Part shown: positions 15,972 through 24,686 of the stretch, one piece after another
Layout of the letters: every line of letters begins with the position of its first letter
Position numbering within the stretch: the first letter of the stretch is position 1
Source of the DNA: Rhodocyclaceae bacterium
GTDB taxonomy: Bacteria; Pseudomonadota; Gammaproteobacteria; Burkholderiales; Rhodocyclaceae
Assembly (NCBI GenBank): GCA_016702335.1
Contig: JADJEF010000018.1
Span: 682,001 to 746,000, forward strand
Direction: 5' to 3'
Length of the DNA: 64,000 bases
The notes under the pieces: generated by a model
Told to the model about the DNA's origin: nothing
The model's input: only the letters and a program-made list of their open reading frames with translations
Database searches by the model: none
Program-made: the position numbers and the translations under genes

Positions 15972-17597
15972 TCAGGCACTACGCAGCCCAAACATTCGGG
16001 TCGCCCAGATGGCAGCAAAAGGCATGATCAGGCCAAGCGCGATCGCAATCATGAACAAGTAACCCAACTGGCTGTAGTCGGCACTCGTAGTGATCACGTG
16101 GCTGACCGGATCGCGCATTTCACGGCTGACCTCGAAGGCCTGATTCAGGTACTTGGTACCCAGCTGCGAGGCCGACAAAGCGAGGTTGGTGAATGACGCC
16201 ATCACCGCAAAGAAAGTGGCCTTGAGGTGCGCGGGTGCCGAGTTGGCTATCCAGGCCAGCATCGGCACCATGGCAATTTGCCCGAGCGGCGATTCCAGCG
16301 CGGTGTCGATCAGCGCAATGAAGCGCGCATCGACGATGCCTCCCGTATGCGCAGCCGTCCATACGTGCAGGCCGTGATACATGCCCAGCGTGGGCAGGCT
16401 CAGGAGCGTGCCAACCACGGTCAGAAAAGCGACGATGTAGGTAATCGACCGCGCGCCCATGAAGCGGCGAAAGGCAAACAGGCCGATCAGGGTCAGCACA
16501 CTGGCGACCAGCGACAGCTTGGCAAGAAACGACTGGTCGAAGCCCAGTACGTCGATCATCCACCAGGTCGAACCGGCTCCCGGGCCAGGGGTTGCCCGGA
16601 AGGCGAAAATCACGATGGCTGTGCCCAGCAAGGTACGCCTGGCGTCGTCATCGAGTTCACGCAGCAGCTTGGCCATCAGGAAGCTAATCACCGCGAACGA
16701 GGCCAGAAAGATGAGTTCCTGCCCGAATTCGAGTTGGGAAACGCCGACGGCAATACTGATCGCGCCGAACACCAGGCTGCCGCCGAGAATCCACCAGTCG
16801 GGCCTGGTGGCCTCCACCGGCGGCTCCAGCAGCGCACGCAGACTGGCCTCGTCAAGCCCACGGGCACGCAAGCGCGCTGCCTCGCGTCGCTTCAGCAGGC
16901 TGGCCAGCAGTACCCCGGCCACCGAAATGACCGGAATGATCAGCGCCATGCCGTACACCTGCGCGTAAATAGCCATTTGCGCCGATTTGTCCAGGCTTTC
17001 GACGCCGGCAAACATCAGCACGTTGACCAGCGACACCGACACACCGCCGGTAATAATGGCAACCCGTCCGAGCATCTGCAGGGTGGTGTTCATGAGCCGG
17101 CGTTGCTCGGGCGGCAAGGGCTCGCCCTGCTCCGTCACCCGGGGAACGGCCTCCACCGTCATCGCGTCGGCGACCACGTCCTGAAGCACATAGCCCACCG
17201 GCGACAGGAGTGTGGCCAGCACGAACCAGGTTTCCAGCGCCATGATCTCGCGCATTGATTGGGTTTCGACGACCAGTCCAAGCATGATCAACAGGCTGCT
17301 GGCGATCAGCGAGGCACCGAGCCAGACCAAGCCCGCCTTGTGCCGCCAGATCAGGTCAACGAGATGCCCCAGGGGCATTTTCAGCGCCCAGGGAATCCCT
17401 GCCCAAAACCCCAGTGACGCGAGGAAGGCGGCGGAAAGGCCGAGGTATTCCTTGACAAAAAAAGTGCCGACGATCCCGGTCAGCCCGGATACGCCGGCAG
17501 CCACATAGACCATGAGCGGGGGCAGATAAGACAACCGCATCTCACGGCCGAGCTCAAGAATATTGTTGTTAAACCAGCGATAAATGGCAGCGAACAC
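15972..17597 (-). CDS. MFS/BT1-type (folate-biopterin transporter-like) membrane carrier
   Basis: Probable secondary transporter. The 541-residue protein has about 12 hydrophobic helices. The N-terminal region (SYLPPLMVYVAAGVSGLTGI; KEYLGLSAAFLASLGFWAGIPWALKMPLGHLVDLI) and LQDVVADAMTVEAVPR resemble the BT1 folate/biopterin transporter group, which is a branch of the major facilitator superfamily. The start is a GTG at 17597 with GGAG eight bases upstream; the longer version to 17696 lacks this signal and starts inside the upstream gene. It is the last gene of the eight-gene ethylmalonyl-CoA run, 34 bases after the hydrolase. The transported compound is not known; a dicarboxylate or CoA-pathway by-product is only a guess. 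Confidence 0.75.
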   Translation of the reverse strand: MFAAIYRWFNNNILELGREMRLSYLPPLMVYVAAGVSGLTGIVGTFFVKEYLGLSAAFLASLGFWAGIPWALKMPLGHLVDLIWRHKAGLVWLGASLIASSLLIMLGLVVETQSMREIMALETWFVLATLLSPVGYVLQDVVADAMTVEAVPRVTEQGEPLPPEQRRLMNTTLQMLGRVAIITGGVSVSLVNVLMFAGVESLDKSAQMAIYAQVYGMALIIPVISVAGVLLASLLKRREAARLRARGLDEASLRALLEPPVEATRPDWWILGGSLVFGAISIAVGVSQLEFGQELIFLASFAVISFLMAKLLRELDDDARRTLLGTAIVIFAFRATPGPGAGSTWWMIDVLGFDQSFLAKLSLVASVLTLIGLFAFRRFMGARSITYIVAFLTVVGTLLSLPTLGMYHGLHVWTAAHTGGIVDARFIALIDTALESPLGQIAMVPMLAWIANSAPAHLKATFFAVMASFTNLALSASQLGTKYLNQAFEVSREMRDPVSHVITTSADYSQLGYLFMIAIALGLIMPFAAIWATRMFGLRSA

Positions 17598-17631
17598 AAG
17601 GAGTCTCCGGTAGTGCGTAGGTCGGGGAGCG

Positions 17632-18564
17632 TCAGGCAGTGGCCGCCACAGAAGGGGTTGCGCTTGCCCCACGTCCCAAAGGTATTGCCGCCTCAAAATG
17701 TGCGCGCAGCGCCCCGCCTACGGTGGGGACAAGCGTCTGCGGCAGATTGTGGCCCATGCCGGCAACCGCGAAGAGGTGCGCATGGGGAATGCGCCGGGCG
17801 GTGTCGACGCCGCAGGCGAAGGGCACCAGCGGATCTCTTTTGCCGTGGATGACCAGTGTGGGTACGCGGATGCGGTGCAACTCGCCCGCACGCTTGGTGT
17901 CGGCCAGGATGGCGACCATCTGCCGGGCAGTGCCGGCCGGGTGATAGCTGCGCTGGAAGTTGCGGGCAATGCGCTCGCGCACCACCTGCTCCGGGTCGTT
18001 GAGGCCCGGGCTGCCAATGATCTGGAACAGCGACAATGAGTACTCGACCACTGACGCCAAGTCGGCGCTGGTGGGACGGCGCATCATCGCCAGACTGACG
18101 CGTGGCGATGGCCCGGGTAGCCCGCGCGCGCCGCTGGAACTCATGATGCTGGTCAGGCTGAGCAAACGGCGCGGCGCCAGCAAGGCCAGACGCTGCGCGA
18201 TCATGCCGCCCATACTCACCCCGACCACGTGCGCCTGCTCTATACCCAGCGCATCGAGCAGACCCAGCGCGTCGCGCGCCATGTCCTCGACCGTGTAGGG
18301 CGGACGCACCTTCAGGCCCAGCCGCTGGCGCAGCAAGGTCTTGGGCAGGCTGGGCACACCGAGGTGATCAAAATGTGTCGACAGCCCAATGTCGCGGTTA
18401 TCGAAACGGATCACGCGGTAGCCCGCCGCGAGCAGCATGTCTACCAGCGTGGTGGGCCAGTGCGTGAGCTGCATGCCCAGCCCCATGATGAGCAGCACCG
18501 CTGGGCTTGCGGTACCGCCCATATCGTCCACGGCAAGCGAGATTTTGTTGGCGGAAATGTGCAA
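17632..18564 (-). CDS. Alpha/beta hydrolase
   Basis: Serine hydrolase of unknown substrate. The 310-residue protein has the alpha/beta hydrolase pattern: oxyanion region LLIMGLGMQL, FDNRDIGLS, nucleophile elbow GVSMGGMIAQ, Asp in VIHGKRDPLVPF and His in VAGMGHNLP. It lies 57 bases downstream of the crotonyl-CoA reductase gene and upstream of the carrier, within the same transcript. A role in thioester or lactone turnover would fit the context but is inference. A degenerate copy of the dispersed 30-bp repeat is embedded at 18054-18083 and read as RRPTSADLAS. Confidence 0.85.
   Translation of the reverse strand: MHISANKISLAVDDMGGTASPAVLLIMGLGMQLTHWPTTLVDMLLAAGYRVIRFDNRDIGLSTHFDHLGVPSLPKTLLRQRLGLKVRPPYTVEDMARDALGLLDALGIEQAHVVGVSMGGMIAQRLALLAPRRLLSLTSIMSSSGARGLPGPSPRVSLAMMRRPTSADLASVVEYSLSLFQIIGSPGLNDPEQVVRERIARNFQRSYHPAGTARQMVAILADTKRAGELHRIRVPTLVIHGKRDPLVPFACGVDTARRIPHAHLFAVAGMGHNLPQTLVPTVGGALRAHFEAAIPLGRGASATPSVAATA
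18054..18083 (-). repeat. Dispersed 30-bp repeat, degenerate intragenic copy 4
   Basis: The 23-base core is a perfect match (variable triplet CCC), with both ends diverged. It lies inside the alpha/beta hydrolase gene, whose coding strand carries the repeat in its forward sense. Confidence 0.6.
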
Positions 18565-18621
18565 GGCACGGGCCGTCAGGTGGGATTTATCGGGTCACGC
18601 TGAGAGTCGCCCTGCTCCTTG

Positions 18622-20385
18622 CTAATTACCAGCAACGTATTTGCCCAGAATGTCGCTCATGGCGATCAGGCCAACGGCTTTGTTAATCGTTCCTTGCTGC
18701 TCGGTGACCACAATGCGGTGGATGCGATGCCGGGTCATCAAGGCAATCGCATCGGCCAACGAGGCACCAGTTTCGCAGGTGATGCAGCCTTGCGTCATGA
18801 GGTCTTTGGCCGAGGCCTTGAGCAGGTCGGTGCGTGAGCGCGACTGGCTGGCCATGACGATATCGGTCTGCGAAATCACCCCCACCGCTTGCCCGTCGTT
18901 GTCCAGAACGACCAGGGCGTCGATATGGTGATCGATCATTGACTGCGTCACTTCGCTCATGGGCGTACTGGCCAAACAACCGATCACGCCGGTGTGCATG
19001 ACTTCCGCCACACCCACACTCGCGGGGACGGCCGAAACCATGGTCTCCCCAGCGTCAACCAGAACATCAGGGATGCCGCGCACCCCGTCCCAGTCGCCAC
19101 TTCCGCGCGCCGGGATCGCCGCGGCGTCCTTGTGCAACTCGGGGCGCTTGATACCCAGACCAAAGCCGGGCGCGCCGATCAACACGGACATATTGCCGTG
19201 CGGGTGCTTGTTTTCGTGCATCAGTTGATGCACCTGTGGCAGTTCATCGTACCCCACTGCCTTGGACATGCACGGATTGACATCGCCCGAGCACACCATC
19301 TCATTCAAACCTTGCGCCTGCGCGTCATTGGCGAAATGAGAGCCTTGCAGACGCTTCTGACGCATCCACAGGTAGCGCAGATCGACTGTCGCGTTGTATC
19401 CAGTGGTGCCCGCGCAAATCACTACCATGCCGCCCGTCTCGCAGACAAAAATCGAGGAGGGAATGGTGGTCTCGCCGGGGTGCTCGAAGACAATGCGCGG
19501 GCTGCGCTTTTCGCCCAGCACGTCCCAGATGGCCTTGCCGAAGCTGCGCGCTCCTTTGGCCCACTCGTTGTAACCGGTATTGTCTTTCCAGTGCGGCAGC
19601 ATGCCCCAGTGGTTGAAATTATTACGGTTGATGGCGCCGATGGCACCCAGTTGCTTGCAGTAGTCGATCTTGTCGTCGCTGGAAACAACGGCGACAGGAA
19701 TCGCGCCCTTGGCCTTGGCGATCTGAATCGCCATCGAACCCAGCCCACCGGCACCACCCCAGATAAGCGCGACATCGTCTTTCTTGATCGCGTGCTCGCC
19801 CCACCCCGTGAGCATGCGGTAGGCGGTCGCGCCGACCAGCATGTAGGCGGCCGACTCTTCCCATGACAAATGCTGGGGCCGGCGAACGCACTGGGTTCTT
19901 TTCACCCGGGTGAACTGGGCAAAGCTGCCGTAGTTCGATTCGTAGCCCCAGATGCGGAACGACGGTGAATACATCGGGTCCTGGCCGGCGGCCGTTTCCG
20001 GGCAATTGCGATCCCACATGCCGCAATGAACGACCACTTCGTCGCCAATCTTCCAGTCAGTGACATCCTTGCCAACCTTATAGACAATGCCCGAAGCGTC
20101 AGACCCACCAATGTGAAAGTCCTCTGGCTCGCCCTGCTTGTTACGCGCCTTGATTACATTGACCGGAATGCCCAGACCCGCCCAGACGTTGTTGTAGTTG
20201 ATGCCCGCCGCCATGACATAGACCAGTACTTCGTCATCGGCAATCGCTGGTACGGCAACGACCTCCTTCTGGAATGCCTTGACCGGCTCACCAAAGCGTT
20301 CTTCACGCACCAGCCAGGCGTGCATTTTTTCCGGCACGGTGCCCAGGGGCGGCTGTTCACCAATGTCATACAGGGGCTTGCTCAT
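18622..20385 (-). CDS. ccr: Crotonyl-CoA carboxylase/reductase with C-terminal CBS domain pair
   Basis: Ccr carries out NADPH-dependent reductive carboxylation of crotonyl-CoA to ethylmalonyl-CoA, the key step of the ethylmalonyl-CoA pathway. Residues 1-411 are a complete Ccr: HAWLVREERFGEP, AAGINYNNVWAGLG, the FHIGGSDASGIV segment, HCGMWDRNCPE, nucleotide site GGAGGLGSMAIQIAKA and RLQGSHFAND. The usual family length is about 430. Here about 175 extra residues follow, with two CBS motifs (MSEVTQSMIDHHIDALVVLDNDGQAVGVISQTDIV and the later ASLADAIALMTRHRIHRIVVTE...VGLIAMSDIL). CBS pairs bind adenosine ligands, so this may be an allosteric module. It is a single open frame with no sign of frameshift. 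Same run as ecm and mcd. Confidence 0.93.
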   Translation of the reverse strand: MSKPLYDIGEQPPLGTVPEKMHAWLVREERFGEPVKAFQKEVVAVPAIADDEVLVYVMAAGINYNNVWAGLGIPVNVIKARNKQGEPEDFHIGGSDASGIVYKVGKDVTDWKIGDEVVVHCGMWDRNCPETAAGQDPMYSPSFRIWGYESNYGSFAQFTRVKRTQCVRRPQHLSWEESAAYMLVGATAYRMLTGWGEHAIKKDDVALIWGGAGGLGSMAIQIAKAKGAIPVAVVSSDDKIDYCKQLGAIGAINRNNFNHWGMLPHWKDNTGYNEWAKGARSFGKAIWDVLGEKRSPRIVFEHPGETTIPSSIFVCETGGMVVICAGTTGYNATVDLRYLWMRQKRLQGSHFANDAQAQGLNEMVCSGDVNPCMSKAVGYDELPQVHQLMHENKHPHGNMSVLIGAPGFGLGIKRPELHKDAAAIPARGSGDWDGVRGIPDVLVDAGETMVSAVPASVGVAEVMHTGVIGCLASTPMSEVTQSMIDHHIDALVVLDNDGQAVGVISQTDIVMASQSRSRTDLLKASAKDLMTQGCITCETGASLADAIALMTRHRIHRIVVTEQQGTINKAVGLIAMSDILGKYVAGN

Positions 20386-20410
20386 GCTTGCTTCCTTTTT
20401 AAAGTAAGAA

Positions 20411-21436
20411 TTAATGGAATCGGGAGAGAATTTCTTTGCGTAGCTGTGCGTAGTCGGTCAGCGCATCGCCAGCGGTTTGGTCAAAACGCTGCATCAGGGC
20501 ATCGCGCCCGCCGACAAGCTCGAGGCCAAAGTGGCCGAAATCGTCGCGCAGCAGACGAATAAGCCAGGCCGCCTGATGCCGGTGGCGGCGTGCCATCAGT
20601 TGTGCCGAATCTAACAGATACGTGTGATGCCGCTGAAGATGGACGGCTAGCTCGGCAATGCCCGTGTTGTGCGTCGCACTGACCAGACACACCGGGTAAT
20701 CCCAGCCCTCGCCGCGGTCCGGGTGCGCGCTTTTGCTGCTGGCGATGCGGCCCACTTCGGCCGCCGTCTTGTGTGCCGCGCCACCCAGATCGGCCTTGTT
20801 GATGGCAAATACATCCGGGATCTCCATGATCCCGGACTTGAGGTATTGAATCGTATCGCCCGAGGCGGGTTGCGCCACGTAGCAGACGGTATCGGCAATC
20901 TCGGCAATGTCGATCTCGGTCTGCCCGACGCCGACGGTTTCGATCACCACGCGATCAAAGCAGGCGAGCAACAGCCGGGCCATCGGCCACACCTCGTTCG
21001 CCAAGCCACCCAACTGATGCCGGCTGGCCAGCGAACGGATAAACAGGCCGTCATCGGCTTCGCTGCGCTTGATACGGATGCGGTCACCCAATAGTGCACC
21101 ACCCCCCGCCTCGGGCCGGCTCGACGGGTCCACCGCCAGCACTGCGACAGTGTGCCCGGCGCCGCGCCATTCACCGATCAGTGCGGCCAGTAGCGACGAT
21201 TTGCCCGCGCCGGGTGGGCCGGTGATGCCGATCAGGTGGGTGTCGCGCTGTGCGTTTGGCTGAGCATCGCCGTCTTGCCAGCGCCGACTTGCGAGCGCGG
21301 TGAGCAAGGCCGTGGCGCACTCGCGCGCCGCAGGCAAGGCGTTGTCGAGCAGATTCAGTCCGCTCGCCACCGCCGAACGCTCGCCACGCAAAATCCGCAC
21401 CGCCAAGGCTTCTGCGTCGGGAACTTGTACTTGCAT
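20411..21436 (-). CDS. meaB: MeaB/ArgK G3E GTPase, chaperone of the B12 mutase
   Basis: MeaB loads and protects coenzyme B12 in acyl-CoA mutases. The 341-residue protein has a P-loop GITGPPGAGKSSLLAAL, the Mg/switch region VLAVDPSSRPEAGGGALLGDRIRI, VIETVGVGQTEIDIA, INKAD base specificity, and the dimerisation C-terminal helices. It lies 25 bases upstream of ccr and 10 bases after ecm, so its client is ethylmalonyl-CoA mutase. A copy of the dispersed repeat is embedded at 21266-21295 on the opposite strand and is read as ASRRWQDGDAQ just before the P-loop; the family normally has a short linker here, so this looks like an inserted stretch. Confidence 0.93.
   Translation of the reverse strand: MQVQVPDAEALAVRILRGERSAVASGLNLLDNALPAARECATALLTALASRRWQDGDAQPNAQRDTHLIGITGPPGAGKSSLLAALIGEWRGAGHTVAVLAVDPSSRPEAGGGALLGDRIRIKRSEADDGLFIRSLASRHQLGGLANEVWPMARLLLACFDRVVIETVGVGQTEIDIAEIADTVCYVAQPASGDTIQYLKSGIMEIPDVFAINKADLGGAAHKTAAEVGRIASSKSAHPDRGEGWDYPVCLVSATHNTGIAELAVHLQRHHTYLLDSAQLMARRHRHQAAWLIRLLRDDFGHFGLELVGGRDALMQRFDQTAGDALTDYAQLRKEILSRFH
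21266..21295 (+). repeat. Dispersed 30-bp repeat, copy 5 (inside meaB)
   Basis: Full-length copy, variable triplet CTT then G; the final GCGGA is GCGAG. It is antisense to meaB and adds an in-frame linker (ASRRWQDGD) between the N-terminal helix and the P-loop. Confidence 0.8.
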
Positions 21437-21446
21437 CGTCTACTGC

Positions 21447-23462
21447 TCAGCCCGCCGGAACCAGCTCACCCTGCGGCTCAAGCCCGTATTGGCGGCGAAT
21501 CACATTGACCATGTCGCACATGATCGCGTTCATGTCGAAATCTTTCGGGGTGTAGACCGCGCGCACGCCACTGGCAAGCAATCGGTCCGCATCTTCCTGA
21601 GGAATGATGCCGCCAACGATGACTGGCACCTGACCCAGGTCGCGCGCCTTCATTTCCTGCAACACCGACTCGACGAGTTCCATGTGGCTACCCGACAGAA
21701 TCGAGATGCCCACCATATGAACACCCTCCTCCTCGGCCGCTTGGGCGATTTGCTGCGGGGTCAGGCGAATGCCGTCATAAACCACTTCGAAGCCGATATC
21801 ACGGGCCTTCACGGCAATCTGTTCGGCACCGTTGGAATGACCATCCAGACCCGGCTTGCCAACCAGCAGCTTGAGCGGACGGCCCAGCGTCTTGCCGGTT
21901 TCGGCCACGCGTGCGCGCAGGCTGGCGACTTGATTCGCTTTGCCCTTGGGTTCGGCGGAGGCCGAAATATCGATGCCGGTAGGAGGACGAAACTCGCCGA
22001 ATACGGCGCGCAGGGTATCGCCCCACTCGCCGGTAGTCACACCCGCGTGTGCGCAGCGGATGGAACTGGGCATGATATTGTCGGTGCCCTTGGCGGCATC
22101 GGTCAGTGCGCGCAAGGCGGCATCGACATCCGCTTGATTGCGCTGCGCGCGGTGCGCCTGCAGGCGTTCAATCTGCTCGCGCTCGGCGGCCGGATCAACC
22201 TTCATGATGCCACCGTCATTGCCGGCCATCAGCGGTGATTCGGCGGTCTCGGTGAAACTATTGACACCAATGATTTTCAGCTCGCCGGACTCGATGGCGC
22301 GCAGCCGCTTCATGTGGCTCGTTACCAATTCACGCTTGATGTAGCCGGACTCAATGGCCGCAATCATGCCGCCCTGCGCCTCAACGTTGGCAATTTCGGC
22401 CTTAGCGCCCGCGATCAGTTCCGCAACCTTGGCGGCGATGACCGGCGAGCCGTCGAAAATATCGCCGTACTCCAGCAGGTCGGTTTCAAACGCCATCACC
22501 TGCTGCATGCGCAGCGCCCATTGCTGGTCCCATGGACGCGGCAGGCCCATGGCCTCGTTCCAGGCGGGCAACTGCACGGCGCGGGCACGGGCATTTTTTG
22601 ACAGCACGACGGCGAGCATCTCGAGCACGATGCGCTGCACGTTGTTCTCGGGCTGCGGCTCGGTCAGGCCCAGCGAATTGACCTGCACACCGTAGCGAAA
22701 ACGTCGCGCTTTCGGGTCGCTCACCTGATAACGCGTTCGGGTCAGTTCGTCCCACATTTCGCCAAACGCGCGCATCTTGCAGGTCTCTTCGATAAAGCGG
22801 ATACCGGCATTGACAAAGAACGAGATGCGCTCGACCACCGGCGTGAACTCGGCCGCCGAGATGGCACCCGACGCCATCACGCGATCAAGCACAGTGGTGG
22901 CGGTGCACAGCGCATAGGCTAGCTCCTGCACCGGCGTCGCGCCAGCTTCCTGCAGGTGGTAGCTGCAGATGTTGGTCGGGTTCCACTTGGGCACGTGCTT
23001 GACGGTGTAGTTGATCGTGTCAGCTATCATGCGCATCGAGGGCACCGGCGGGTAGATGTAGGTGCCGCGCGAGAGGTATTCCTTGATGATGTCGTTTTGC
23101 GTGGTGCCGCTGAGCAACTTGGCGTCGATGCCGCGCTTTTCTGCCAGACCGATATACATCGCCAGCAGCCAGGGGGCCGTGGCGTTGATGGTCATCGAGG
23201 TGTTCATCTGGTCGAGCGGAATCTGGTCGAACAGTTGATCCATGTCGCCAATGTGCGCAATGGGCACGCCCACCTTGCCCACTTCGCCACGCGCCAGCGG
23301 GCTATCGGCGTCGTAACCCGTCTGCGTGGGCAGGTCAAACGCGACCGACAGGCCCGTTTGGCCCTTGGCCAGGTTGGTTCGGAACAAGGTGTTCGATGCT
23401 TTGGCCGAACTGTGGCCGCTGTAGGTGCGCATCAACCATGGCTTTTCTCGTTGCGTAGTCAC
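21447..23462 (-). CDS. ecm: Ethylmalonyl-CoA mutase (B12-dependent)
   Basis: Rearranges (2R)-ethylmalonyl-CoA to (2S)-methylsuccinyl-CoA. The 671-residue protein has the acyl-CoA mutase barrel start KPWLMRTYSGHSSAKASNTLFRTNLAKGQTGLSVAFDLPTQTGYDADSP and a C-terminal B12 domain with the lower-ligand motif GLDGHSNGAEQIA (about residue 540), then GISILSGSH. Methylmalonyl-CoA mutases have a different active-site stretch and usually about 710-730 residues; the shorter 650-670 length and location between mesaconyl-CoA hydratase and meaB make the ethylmalonyl (MeaA/Ecm) assignment likely. It starts four bases after the hydratase gene ends. The N-terminus is short and starts directly at the barrel. 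Confidence 0.93.
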   Translation of the reverse strand: MTTQREKPWLMRTYSGHSSAKASNTLFRTNLAKGQTGLSVAFDLPTQTGYDADSPLARGEVGKVGVPIAHIGDMDQLFDQIPLDQMNTSMTINATAPWLLAMYIGLAEKRGIDAKLLSGTTQNDIIKEYLSRGTYIYPPVPSMRMIADTINYTVKHVPKWNPTNICSYHLQEAGATPVQELAYALCTATTVLDRVMASGAISAAEFTPVVERISFFVNAGIRFIEETCKMRAFGEMWDELTRTRYQVSDPKARRFRYGVQVNSLGLTEPQPENNVQRIVLEMLAVVLSKNARARAVQLPAWNEAMGLPRPWDQQWALRMQQVMAFETDLLEYGDIFDGSPVIAAKVAELIAGAKAEIANVEAQGGMIAAIESGYIKRELVTSHMKRLRAIESGELKIIGVNSFTETAESPLMAGNDGGIMKVDPAAEREQIERLQAHRAQRNQADVDAALRALTDAAKGTDNIMPSSIRCAHAGVTTGEWGDTLRAVFGEFRPPTGIDISASAEPKGKANQVASLRARVAETGKTLGRPLKLLVGKPGLDGHSNGAEQIAVKARDIGFEVVYDGIRLTPQQIAQAAEEEGVHMVGISILSGSHMELVESVLQEMKARDLGQVPVIVGGIIPQEDADRLLASGVRAVYTPKDFDMNAIMCDMVNVIRRQYGLEPQGELVPAG

Positions 23463-23466
23463 GTTT

Positions 23467-24654
23467 TCAGCTCCGCTTCTTGATCAGCAAACGACGTTCG
23501 ATTTCAAAAATCTTGTCGGCAAGCTTTTCTTTGCCCAGGTCTTTTTTGTCATTTTCCTTGATGAACAGATCGGCACCATGCGTGGCGAAGGCCTGCGCGG
23601 CACTGATGTTCTTCACGCCGATGAGTTGGAAGGTGACAACGCCGAACTGGCTTGCCAAGGCGCCCGGCGCGTCCTCGCACGCCAGCACGCGCGATATCGC
23701 GCCAACCGTGTCGCCGGTGGTCGCCGGCTGCGTGTGATAGCCCTCGGTAAAGCCCAGTTCCCAGACGCTGTTCTCGCTCACGTCACGGCTGGCCAGGCCT
23801 TCCAGCCAGGCAAACACCAGACCGCCATAGACAATGGGGTCGCCGCCCATCTTGCCCGACTGAGCCGCCGCGAAGAGGCTGTCGAAGTGCAGCGGGTGCG
23901 TGTTGCCCACGGCATAGGTCAAGGCCAGGTGCTCGTTGGTAATGGTGCGGCTGTTGGCATGCACGATGATGTCGCCGGCATTGAAGTTCTCGTACCACGC
24001 TTGTGGGCCGGTGAGGGCCGACATCGTTGCGCTGCGAAAGACCGGCAGCGACACCTGCGCATCATCGACCCACGGGAAAATCGCCGTGTTACCAGCGCCG
24101 ACTTGCGGAAGGGGCGTCGTGGCTGGACGACCGCCCTGCCCTGCGACCATGATCTTGCGCCGGTATTGCAGCACCACTTCATCGCGCTGATTCATCCCCA
24201 AAGTCAGGATAGTGACAATGCCCGGCTTGCCTTCGCCGCGCTCCTTGCGCTCGACCACCTTGGTCAGCGCGCGCACGGTATCGCCGGCGTAAACGGGGCG
24301 CAGGAACTGTGCGTCGTAGTAGCCCAGATTCGCCATGGCCTTTTCGGAATCGTTCTGAACGCCCAGTGACAGCACGACATTGAACACCATTTGCGGCGAC
24401 GCCACCAGATCGGCAAAGCCATTGGCCTTGGCGAATTCGGCGTTCAGGTACAGGGGATTGCACTGCATGTAGGTGCGCGCAAAGGCCTGCATCTGGCCGG
24501 CAAAAAAGCTGTAGCCGCGCGGATGCACAAACACCTGCCCGGGGACAAACTCTTCAAGGTAGCGCCCGTAATGCGGGTGCCGGGCTTTACTGGTATCGAC
24601 GGCAACCGTCTGGGCCAGCTCTTTTTGGGCAGCGAAGTGAATAAGTTGTGACAT
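23467..24654 (-). CDS. mch: Mesaconyl-CoA hydratase (double hotdog, MaoC-like)
   Basis: Hydrates mesaconyl-CoA to beta-methylmalyl-CoA. The 395-residue protein has two hotdog domains: the first at about 25-170 (RYLEEFVPGQVFVHPRGYSF, MQCNPLYLNAEFAKANGFADLVASP) and the second at about 195-335 (FNAGDIIVHANSRTITNEHLALTYAVGNTHPLHFD). The basic C-terminal extension (NDKKDLGKEKLADKIFEIERRLLIKKRS) is normal for the family. Between the domains lies PLPQVGAGNTAIF, encoded by a copy of the dispersed 30-bp repeat at 24080-24109, so the linker is likely lengthened by an insertion. It sits between mcd and ecm with gaps of 32 and 4 bases. Confidence 0.92.
   Translation of the reverse strand: MSQLIHFAAQKELAQTVAVDTSKARHPHYGRYLEEFVPGQVFVHPRGYSFFAGQMQAFARTYMQCNPLYLNAEFAKANGFADLVASPQMVFNVVLSLGVQNDSEKAMANLGYYDAQFLRPVYAGDTVRALTKVVERKERGEGKPGIVTILTLGMNQRDEVVLQYRRKIMVAGQGGRPATTPLPQVGAGNTAIFPWVDDAQVSLPVFRSATMSALTGPQAWYENFNAGDIIVHANSRTITNEHLALTYAVGNTHPLHFDSLFAAAQSGKMGGDPIVYGGLVFAWLEGLASRDVSENSVWELGFTEGYHTQPATTGDTVGAISRVLACEDAPGALASQFGVVTFQLIGVKNISAAQAFATHGADLFIKENDKKDLGKEKLADKIFEIERRLLIKKRS
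24080..24109 (+). repeat. Dispersed 30-bp repeat, copy 6 (inside mch)
   Basis: Full-length copy, variable triplet GTT, antisense to mch. It is translated as PQVGAGNTAI between the two hotdog domains and does not break the frame. Confidence 0.85.
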
Positions 24655-24686
24655 GACGGCTCTTTCAGCTAACGATTCAGCAAAAA

